From RECO01 sp050485385 (GTDB lineage: Bacteria; Pseudomonadota; Alphaproteobacteria; Geminicoccales; Geminicoccaceae), in assembly GCA_050485385.1 (NCBI GenBank), contig JBJHBG010000005.1, positions 1-64,000 of the forward strand: a stretch of 64,000 bases of DNA, in the 5' to 3' direction. A program made the position numbers and the translations under genes. The notes beneath the pieces were generated by a model. It was not told the DNA's origin. It did not search any database and was given only the letters and a program-made list of their open reading frames with translations. Within the stretch, counting starts at the first letter, position 1. The number at the start of each line of letters is the position of its first letter. This document shows, one piece after another, positions 41,417 through 47,530 of the stretch.

Positions 41417-42693
41417 GCCGCTAAGGCATCGCGGATCCGGCTCGCGTTCTGGATTTGGTGCCCCACAACTTTCTCGGAAACACCCAATTCGAGAGCGATA
41501 TCCTCCTCGTCCAGTCCGCGCCCACGCAGTTCGGTTACGGCCGCCGAAGGTGCGAGGAATTCGGCCGCGAACGCGCGCCCCGTCGCTTGGCGATCAGCAT
41601 GATCCAGGCCGTTAACGATGGAGCGTGGTGTGTCGGGAAAACAAAGCGCGTCGCCGAGCGCTCGTGCCAGCGAAAACACCTTCGGGGGATGCACGGCGTC
41701 GGATGGCTCCCTCGCCGGGAGATGTACAACGGTATGATCACCGTGTCGGCTGATGAGAGCGCGCACTCCTGTCACCGGCTGAGTGCTTTCGAACTCATTG
41801 TTGCCGAATATCTTAGCAAGCGACATCGGTGTATCCGCAACCTTGCCGGCCTTGACGTCGAGTTCCCGCCTGACGAAATCCGCGACGCGATAACCCACAC
41901 CCCACGGTCTTTCGCCGGGCCGGCGTGCGCGAGCCTTTCGCAGCGCATCAATGGACTTGAGGTCATCCACGAAAGGCACTCGTCGCGCCTCATGCGGCTC
42001 CTGGAGACGTTGATTCACCCAGTCGAGCACAACACCGTTGACGAAATCCGGCTTCGCTCCCGCCAGGAACTCAAGCAACACTTCACCGTCGAACAATGCA
42101 CCCGCACGCTCGATCGCCCAGGCCGCTTCTTCGTTGATCGCGTACGGATCGAGCCCCAAGGCGCCCGCCGCCTCACAAAAAACAGTTTCGGCAGGATCGC
42201 GGCGAGATGCCTCGACCCGCGCCCATTGTTCGTGAAGGAACGTTGCAGCTAGACCAGATTGCGAGAGTTTGTCGATCGTCGCTTGCACGATGCGTCCAAG
42301 TTCGCGCTCGGCCTCCTCGCGCGCAATAGCTTCTTTTGCGGAGTTGATGAAGCGGACGCGCTCATTCCAATACACAAACTCTTTGGAATCGATCTCGACC
42401 AACGGACCAGTGCAGCGGATCTGTAAATCTGGAACGAGATAGCCATTACGATGGCCGCGTAGCGAAAAGGCCGCGTCACCCCGCCCGCCCATGATCCGCC
42501 ACCAGTGCCGAGCCAACGCCTCCGCCGGCACGTACAGGGGTAGTGCGATGTGGTCATTCAGTTGGGGCTCCGAACCGAGTCGGAACTCGCAGACGTTCTG
42601 GTCACCGATTTCGATGTGCAGGTCAGCGACCGTGGCACGTTCCTCTGCTACGGCGTTACTCGCACCATCCTGCCATTCAAATTCCCAACGCAC
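41413..42693 (-). CDS. Cassette gene 2: unknown 426-residue protein with degenerate ImmA/IrrE-like C-terminal domain
   Basis: I do not recognise the first ~330 residues (charged, no membrane helix; WWRIMGGRGDAAFSLRGHR, then GYLVPDLQIRCTGPLVEIDS near residue 100). The last ~85 residues resemble the ImmA/IrrE metalloprotease family: FSLARALGDAL, then ATGRAFAAEFLAPSAAVTEL and LDEEDIALELGVSEKVVGHQ, the family's AN.FAAELL.P element and helix-turn-helix-like tail. The zinc-binding HExxH is missing (LARALGDAL, 342-350), so protease activity is unlikely. Base composition is clearly lower in G+C than flanking xdh genes. It overlaps cassette gene 1 by 17 nt and the xdhB start by 4 nt. A toxin-antitoxin or defence role is possible but unproven. 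Confidence 0.7.
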   Translation of the reverse strand: MRWEFEWQDGASNAVAEERATVADLHIEIGDQNVCEFRLGSEPQLNDHIALPLYVPAEALARHWWRIMGGRGDAAFSLRGHRNGYLVPDLQIRCTGPLVEIDSKEFVYWNERVRFINSAKEAIAREEAERELGRIVQATIDKLSQSGLAATFLHEQWARVEASRRDPAETVFCEAAGALGLDPYAINEEAAWAIERAGALFDGEVLLEFLAGAKPDFVNGVVLDWVNQRLQEPHEARRVPFVDDLKSIDALRKARARRPGERPWGVGYRVADFVRRELDVKAGKVADTPMSLAKIFGNNEFESTQPVTGVRALISRHGDHTVVHLPAREPSDAVHPPKVFSLARALGDALCFPDTPRSIVNGLDHADRQATGRAFAAEFLAPSAAVTELRGRGLDEEDIALELGVSEKVVGHQIQNASRIRDALAA

Positions 42694-43098
42694 GGTACTC
42701 GTCCTCGGAAATCGGCCAGCCCTTGTAGGTGCCTAACGCGACGTTGATAGCACGTCCCTTCCAGCAGCGCCCTTGGTCATCCTGATACCAGACATACCGC
42801 GGGAACTCGCCATGACCTTCGACGAAGCGATATTGACCAGCTGCGATGGCCGCTCGAAGCCATGCGGTCGCAAGTGAGCGGTCCTGTTCCGTGGTCAATG
42901 GGCAAGGCGTCGTGAGTTGCGCATTTGGGTTGGAGCGGCGAGTTCGGCCTTGTTCGTCGACGAACGCGGCTGGCCGTCCACCCCACCATCGGACAACCTT
43001 GTGTTCCGGGCTCCCTTCATAGATTGCCCTTGCGGCCAGTGCCTGCTTCTGGGTCTCATCCAATTCCGGCCGCTCCGGACGGCGCTGGGGTCGCTTCA
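41414..43098 (-). other. Lower-GC two-gene cassette inserted between xdhA and xdhB
   Basis: The segment holds two genes foreign to purine catabolism and visibly lower in G+C than its neighbours. The xdhA stop overlaps the first cassette ATG as ATGA (43099-43096), and the second cassette stop overlaps the xdhB ATG as ATGA (41416-41413). Removing the cassette would leave xdhA and xdhB joined by one ATGA, the likely ancestral arrangement. No transposase, terminal inverted repeats or att-like sites were found. Confidence 0.65.
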
Positions 43099-43099
43099 T
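42677..43099 (-). CDS. Cassette gene 1: unknown 140-residue protein
   Basis: Starting at ATG 43099, which overlaps the xdhA stop, the protein begins MKRPQRRPERPELDETQKQA. It contains AIYEGSPEHKVVRWWGGRPA, TTPCPLTTEQDRSLATAWLR, then YVWYQDDQGRCWKGRAINVA and LGTYKGWPISEDEYRAL. The SPEHK and YKGWP segments recall short uncharacterised bacterial proteins, but I cannot name a function. It is basic at the N-terminus and rich in Trp and aromatic residues, with no membrane helix. It pairs with the 426-residue gene (17-nt overlap), so the two products probably act together. Confidence 0.68.
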   Translation of the reverse strand: MKRPQRRPERPELDETQKQALAARAIYEGSPEHKVVRWWGGRPAAFVDEQGRTRRSNPNAQLTTPCPLTTEQDRSLATAWLRAAIAAGQYRFVEGHGEFPRYVWYQDDQGRCWKGRAINVALGTYKGWPISEDEYRALGI

Positions 43100-44544
43100 T
43101 CGCTTCGGGTCCCATGAAGCACCGGTTCCTTCGGCAATGTCACTTCTGCGCCAAGCGCGGCGCGGCCCGTCTCCAACAACGCTGCCTGCGCCGCCTGCTT
43201 GCGGTAGCCGGCACTCGCCCGCATGTCGGTTAGGGGCTCGAATTCGCTCGCCAGCGCCGCGGCCGCCCGCTCGAAGGTGGCCTCGGCCAGTTCCGCCCCC
43301 CGCAGCACCGCCTCCACAGCCAGGGCGCGCTTGGGGATCGCCGCCATGCCGCCCGCGGCGATGCGGGCGTCTTGGATCGTCCGGCCGTCGTGGCGCAGGG
43401 CCACGGCCAGCAGCACGGCGCTGATGTCCTGGTCGTGGCGCTTGGAGACCTTCGCCACGTGCAGCGCGTGGTCCGGCGGCGGCAGGGGCAGGTCGATGCG
43501 TTCGACGAAGCCGCCCTTCGGCAGCGCCGTCCGCTTGTAGTCGAGGAAGAAGGCGTCCGCTTTCAGGGTCCAGCGGCGCTCGCCGTGGCGCAGCACCAGC
43601 GTCGCGTCGAGCGCCAGCAGCACGGGCAGGGCGTCGCCGATGGGCGACGCGCTGCCGAGATTGCCGCCGAGCGTGCCGGTGTTGCGGATGAGTTCGGAGC
43701 CGAGCCGGCGCAACAGGTCCGCAAAGGCCGGCCAGTGGCGCCGCGCGTGCGGCAGAAGGTCGCTGTAGGGCGCCGCGGCACCGATGCGGAGATGGCCCTC
43801 CGCCAGCTCGATCCGCCGCAGGTCCGCCACCTCCCCGAGGTAGACGACGTGGTCGTCGTCGCGGAGATCCTTGGTCACCCACAAGCCCGCGTCGGTGCCG
43901 CCGGCGAGCAGCAGGGCTTCGGGATGTGCGGCGAGGTGGGTGGCAAGTTCGTCCACGCTGCGCGGCGCGACGAACCCGCCCTCCAGCGCGGGCCGCTCCT
44001 GCCACGCCCGCAGTTGCGCCGTGATGGCTGCCTCGCCCGTCCGGTGCGCCTCGCCGCCCGGCAGGCCGCCCATCGCCCGCGCCGCGTCCAGGATCGGCCG
44101 GTAGCCGGTGCAGCGGCAGAGGTTGCCGGCCAGCAGGTCGTCGAGACTGGCGCGGTCGGTCGGGCCCCGGCGCCACCAATGGGTGAAGAGCGTCATGACG
44201 AAGCCGGGCGTGCAGAAGCCGCACTGCGAGCCGTGGTGGTCGACCAGCGCCCGTTGCACCGGGTGCAGCGTGCCGTCCGCCTCCGCCACGCCCTCGACGG
44301 TGAGCACGGCCTTGCCGTCGATGGCCCCCAGAAAGAGGATGCACGCGTTGACCGCACGCCAGCGCAGCCGGCCGTCGTCGTCGAGGTCGCCCACGGCCAC
44401 CGTGCAGGCGCCGCAGTCACCCTCGCCGCAGCCCTCCTTGGTGCCGACCAGCCCCGCCTCCTCGCGCAGCCAGCCGAGCAGCATGCGCGAGGGTGGCGCC
44501 GTCACCGCACGCACCTCGCCGTTGAGGAGAAAGCGCAACGTCAC
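43096..44544 (-). CDS. xdhA: Xanthine dehydrogenase FeS/FAD subunit XdhA
   Basis: The 482-residue small subunit carries two [2Fe-2S] clusters and FAD. The plant-ferredoxin cluster uses CGEGDCGACTVAVGD plus the Cys in NACILFLGAIDG. The second cluster uses QCGFCTPGFVMTLF and NLCRCTGYRPILDAA. The FAD domain (~190-355) has ALLLAGGTDAGLWVTKDLRD and IRNTGTLGGNLGSASPIGD. A CO-dehydrogenase-flavoprotein C-terminal domain ends at about 475. It takes electrons from XdhB and passes them to NAD+. It is first in the minus-strand operon after uraH. Its stop overlaps the start of an inserted cassette gene, not xdhB. Confidence 0.94.
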   Translation of the reverse strand: MTLRFLLNGEVRAVTAPPSRMLLGWLREEAGLVGTKEGCGEGDCGACTVAVGDLDDDGRLRWRAVNACILFLGAIDGKAVLTVEGVAEADGTLHPVQRALVDHHGSQCGFCTPGFVMTLFTHWWRRGPTDRASLDDLLAGNLCRCTGYRPILDAARAMGGLPGGEAHRTGEAAITAQLRAWQERPALEGGFVAPRSVDELATHLAAHPEALLLAGGTDAGLWVTKDLRDDDHVVYLGEVADLRRIELAEGHLRIGAAAPYSDLLPHARRHWPAFADLLRRLGSELIRNTGTLGGNLGSASPIGDALPVLLALDATLVLRHGERRWTLKADAFFLDYKRTALPKGGFVERIDLPLPPPDHALHVAKVSKRHDQDISAVLLAVALRHDGRTIQDARIAAGGMAAIPKRALAVEAVLRGAELAEATFERAAAALASEFEPLTDMRASAGYRKQAAQAALLETGRAALGAEVTLPKEPVLHGTRSE

Positions 44545-44547
44545 GGC

Positions 44548-44898
44548 TCACGAGCCCCGATAGGTCGAATAACCCCAGGGCGTCAGCAGCAGCGGGACGT
44601 GGTAGTGGGCGTCCGGATCGGCGATGGCGAAGTGGATCACCACCTCCTCCAGAAAGGCGGGCTCGGCCAGCGCCGCGCCGACGCGGCGGTGATAGGGCCC
44701 CGTCTCGAAGCGAAGTTCGTAAGTGCCGACGCGCATCGCGGCACCCGCCAGCAGGGGAGCGTCCAGCCGTCCATCGGCATTGGTCAGGGCCGTCACCAAA
44801 GCGTCACGCTCCGGCGCTAGAGCCTCCAGATGGACGGTGAGGCCGCGGGCCGGCATGCCCAGGGCCGTGTCCAGCACGTGCGTCGTCAAGCGTCCCAT
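44548..44898 (-). CDS. uraH: 5-Hydroxyisourate hydrolase (transthyretin-like, UraH)
   Basis: This 116-residue protein has the family's start (MGRLTTHVLDTALGMPARGL), HYHVPLLLTPWGYSTYRGS and the diagnostic C-terminal YRGS. It opens the ring of 5-hydroxyisourate formed from urate, giving OHCU. The ATG at 44898 was chosen because the family start is matched; the longer open frame is a shadow of uraD. It is 3 nt upstream of xdhA and starts the minus-strand operon, divergent from uraD over 83 nt. No urate oxidase gene is in the window. Confidence 0.94.
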   Translation of the reverse strand: MGRLTTHVLDTALGMPARGLTVHLEALAPERDALVTALTNADGRLDAPLLAGAAMRVGTYELRFETGPYHRRVGAALAEPAFLEEVVIHFAIADPDAHYHVPLLLTPWGYSTYRGS

Positions 44899-44981
44899 GG
44901 CGGTTCCCGGCTGACCCTCGGCTCGACCTTCGCTAAGTTGCCGAAGTCGGGGGGCTTGTCGATGTGGAAAGGACCTGCACC

Positions 44982-45497
44982 GTGACCGCCATCCGGCTCG
45001 AAGACCTGAATGCGCTCGACCGCGACCGCTTCGTGGCAACGCTCGGCCATGTCGTCGAGGACAGCCCGTGGCTGGCGGCCGCAGCCTTCGCCTCGGCCCC
45101 CTTCACCGACGTGGCGAGCCTGCACGAGGCCTTCTGCCGGGCGCTGCGGACCGCCGACGACGCGGCCAAGCTCGGCGTCTTGAACGCCCATCCCGACCTC
45201 GCCGGCAAGGCGGCGGTGGCGGGGCGCATCGGCGCCTCGTCCAAAGCCGAGCAGGCCGGCGCCGGTCTCGACCGGCTGACCGAGGGTGAATATGCCGTCT
45301 TTCACGAACTCAACGACGCCTACCGCGCCAAGTTCGGCTTTCCCTTCGTTCTCGCCGTGAAGGGGGCGTCGAGGACCGCCATCCTCCAGGCCTTCGAGGA
45401 GCGTTTGCCGAACGACCCGGCGACGGAGTTTCGCAAGGCACTCGCCGAGGTCGAACTGATCGCTCGATTCCGCCTCGACGACCTCGTCGTCGCCTAG
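44982..45497 (+). CDS. uraD: OHCU decarboxylase (UraD)
   Basis: GTG 44982 is preferred over GTG 44964 because AAAGGA lies 8 nt upstream; it gives 171 residues. The signature catalytic His is in LGVLNAHPDLAGKAA, and SSKAEQAGAGLDRL, FHELNDAYRAKFGFPFVLAV and RLPNDPATEFRKAL follow, all typical. The enzyme converts 2-oxo-4-hydroxy-4-carboxy-5-ureidoimidazoline to S-allantoin, the step after UraH. It is divergent from uraH-xdhABC and followed 9 nt later by a phosphodiesterase gene. Confidence 0.94.
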   Translation: MTAIRLEDLNALDRDRFVATLGHVVEDSPWLAAAAFASAPFTDVASLHEAFCRALRTADDAAKLGVLNAHPDLAGKAAVAGRIGASSKAEQAGAGLDRLTEGEYAVFHELNDAYRAKFGFPFVLAVKGASRTAILQAFEERLPNDPATEFRKALAEVELIARFRLDDLVVA

Positions 45498-45506
45498 GAG
45501 AAGCCG

Positions 45507-46364
45507 TTGTTTCTGGTGCACCTGACCGATCCTCACCTCGTGGCCCCGCCGCGTCGTCTGTTCGGGCTCGACCCGTTCGACGGGCTCGACGCAGCGCTTG
45601 GCCATATCGTGCGATACTACCCCGACGCCGATGCCTTGCTCGTCACCGGCGATCTGACCGACCTGGGCGAACCCGCCGCCTATGCGGCACTCCGCAGGCG
45701 AGTCGACCGGCTGGCCATGCCGACCGTGCTCCTGCTCGGCAACCACGACGACCGGCCAGCCTTCCGCGCGGCCTTTCCCGACGCTCCGGTGGACGATGCG
45801 GGCTTCGTGCAGCGGGCGGTGGACCACGGCGCCGGCACCAGCCTCCTCGCGCTCGACACCCACGTCCCCGGTGCCGGCCACGGCACGTTGTGCGCCAGCC
45901 GCCTCGCATGGTTCGACGCCGCGCTGGCCGAGCGCCCTGACCGTGCGGTCTACGTTGCCATGCACCACCCGCCCGTCGGCTGCGGCATTCCCGGCATGGA
46001 CGCCATCGGCCTCGCCGAAGCGGCGGCGTTCTGGGAGGTGGTCGAGCGCCACGGCAACGTCCGCCACGTCTTCGCGGGGCACATCCACCGCACGTTCCTC
46101 GGCCGCAAGGGGGCGGTGACGATCTCGACCCTCCCGGGCACCTCGCACCAGGTCCACCTGCAGTTCCGGACGGCCGAGGTCGTCCTGGGCAATCACGAGC
46201 CCGGTGCCTATGCGCTCGCCCGTCTCGGCCGGGACGGTTGCGACCTGCACCAGGTGAATTTCCGCGACCGGAGCCCCCGCTTCGTCTTCGGCGACGAGGC
46301 CAATCGCGCGGCCACCCCGGACGAACTGCCAGCCGTGCCGCCACCCTACGACCGCCTCTGCTGA
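45507..46364 (+). CDS. Calcineurin-like metallophosphoesterase (CpdA/GpdQ-type cyclic nucleotide phosphodiesterase)
   Basis: The 285-residue protein starts at TTG 45507 with AGGAG 6 nt upstream. The dinuclear metal motifs are complete: FLVHLTDPHLV (D, H), LLVTGDLTD (GD), VLLLGNHDDRPAF (GNHD), YVAMHHPP (H) and HVFAGHIHRTFLG (GHxH). The order and spacing match the GpdQ/CpdA branch, which cleaves cAMP or glycerophosphodiesters. It is 9 nt after uraD and likely co-transcribed. The substrate is not fixed by sequence. The C-terminus is loop-rich and not conserved. Confidence 0.88.
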   Translation: MFLVHLTDPHLVAPPRRLFGLDPFDGLDAALGHIVRYYPDADALLVTGDLTDLGEPAAYAALRRRVDRLAMPTVLLLGNHDDRPAFRAAFPDAPVDDAGFVQRAVDHGAGTSLLALDTHVPGAGHGTLCASRLAWFDAALAERPDRAVYVAMHHPPVGCGIPGMDAIGLAEAAAFWEVVERHGNVRHVFAGHIHRTFLGRKGAVTISTLPGTSHQVHLQFRTAEVVLGNHEPGAYALARLGRDGCDLHQVNFRDRSPRFVFGDEANRAATPDELPAVPPPYDRLC

Positions 46365-46377
46365 GCTCGGGCGCGAC

Positions 46378-46392
46378 TTTACCCGGATTTAA
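46378..46392 (+). promoter_or_regulatory. CtrA-like box upstream of cheY
   Basis: TTTACCCGGATTTAA matches TTAA-N7-TTAA with one mismatch in the first half-site. It lies 96 nt before the cheY ATG in an otherwise featureless 124-bp gap. It shares TTWACCNNGATTT with 53802-53814 in the flgF/fliL promoter. Confidence 0.4.
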
Positions 46393-46488
46393 CGCTTCGG
46401 GCCTAGCCTCGGACCTGCTCGATCGACGTGCTCCGCTCTGGGCGGCGCGTCCCGTCGGGCAGATGCGCCCCCGGCCCGGAGATACGCC

Positions 46489-46872
46489 ATGTCCTTCGAC
46501 AAGAATCTGCCGATCCTCATCGTCGACGACTACAAGACGATGTTGCGGATCATCCGCAATCTGCTGAAGCAGCTCGACTTCAACAACATCGACGAGGCGA
46601 CGGACGGCAGCATGGCGCTGGCCAAGCTGAAGGACAAGCCCTACGGCTTGGTCATCTCCGACTGGAACATGCAGCCGATGACCGGCCTCGACCTGCTCCG
46701 CGCGGTGCGCGCGGATGCTGCCTTGAAGGGGCTTCCCTTCATCATGATCACTGCCGAGAGCAAGACCGAGAACGTGGTCGCCGCCAAGGAGGCGGGCGTC
46801 AACAACTACATCGTCAAGCCGTTCAACGCCGAGACCTTGAAGGCCAAGATCTCGAGCGTGCTCGGCGGCTGA
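46489..46872 (+). CDS. cheY: Chemotaxis response regulator CheY
   Basis: This 127-residue single receiver has acidic pocket DD in ILIVDDYKTML, phospho-acceptor Asp in GLVISDWNMQPMTGL, the conserved Thr in IMITAESKTENV and Lys in NNYIVKPFNAET. SDWNMQPMTGLDLLR is the hallmark of flagellar-motor CheY. Phospho-CheY binds FliM to change motor rotation. GGAG precedes the ATG. cheZ begins 10 nt downstream, and flagellar genes including fliM follow. Confidence 0.94.
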   Translation: MSFDKNLPILIVDDYKTMLRIIRNLLKQLDFNNIDEATDGSMALAKLKDKPYGLVISDWNMQPMTGLDLLRAVRADAALKGLPFIMITAESKTENVVAAKEAGVNNYIVKPFNAETLKAKISSVLGG

Positions 46873-46882
46873 GGCGACGGCC

Positions 46883-47530
46883 ATGGCACGCGCCGCGGTC
46901 CCCACCGTCACCTTGGAGCAGCGGCTGGAGGGCTTGCGCCGCACCTACGGCGACGCCATCCCGCTCGACGATCTCGTCGGGGTCGTGCGCGGGCTCCTGG
47001 AGAGTCTGCACGGCGACGTCACACTGCAGGACCTCCGCGTGTACGGCGAGCTGGAGGCGCTGGCGCGCTACATCCGCCGCGCCAAGGAGGAGATCCGCTC
47101 GATCCGTCCGGACGACATCTCCGAGGAGCACATCCCGACCGCCAACGTCGAGCTGGACGCGATCGTCAGTCATCTCGAGGAAGCCACCGGGACCATCCTC
47201 GACTGCACGGAGACGGTCGAAGCGATCGCCGACGAGGTCGGGGGCGAGGTGGGCGAGCGATTGCAGACCGTCGTCACCGCAATCTACGAGGCGTGCAACT
47301 TCCAGGATATCAGCGGTCAGCGCATCAACAAGGTGATCACCACCCTGCAGACCATCGAGAGGCGCATAGGCCTTTTGGTGGAAGCGCTCGGGGGAGGCGG
47401 CGTGGAATCGCCGAAATCCAAGCCGAAACCGATTCCGGTGGGCGATGAGGGCTTGCTCAACGGACCCCAATTGCCCGAAAACGCCAACAGCCAGGCGGAG
47501 ATCGATGCGCTGTTGGCGAGTTTCGACTGA
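46883..47530 (+). CDS. cheZ: CheY-P phosphatase CheZ
   Basis: This 215-residue, mostly helical protein has the active-site segment YEACNFQDISGQRINKVITT, containing the Gln that attacks CheY-phosphate, and a C-terminal CheY-binding tail (SQAEIDALLASFD) after a Lys/Pro-rich linker. Long heptad stretches (~30-165) match the four-helix hairpin dimer of CheZ. It shuts off the CheY signal at the motor. The cheY-cheZ order within flagellar genes is common in proteobacteria with CheZ. Confidence 0.92.
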   Translation: MARAAVPTVTLEQRLEGLRRTYGDAIPLDDLVGVVRGLLESLHGDVTLQDLRVYGELEALARYIRRAKEEIRSIRPDDISEEHIPTANVELDAIVSHLEEATGTILDCTETVEAIADEVGGEVGERLQTVVTAIYEACNFQDISGQRINKVITTLQTIERRIGLLVEALGGGGVESPKSKPKPIPVGDEGLLNGPQLPENANSQAEIDALLASFD

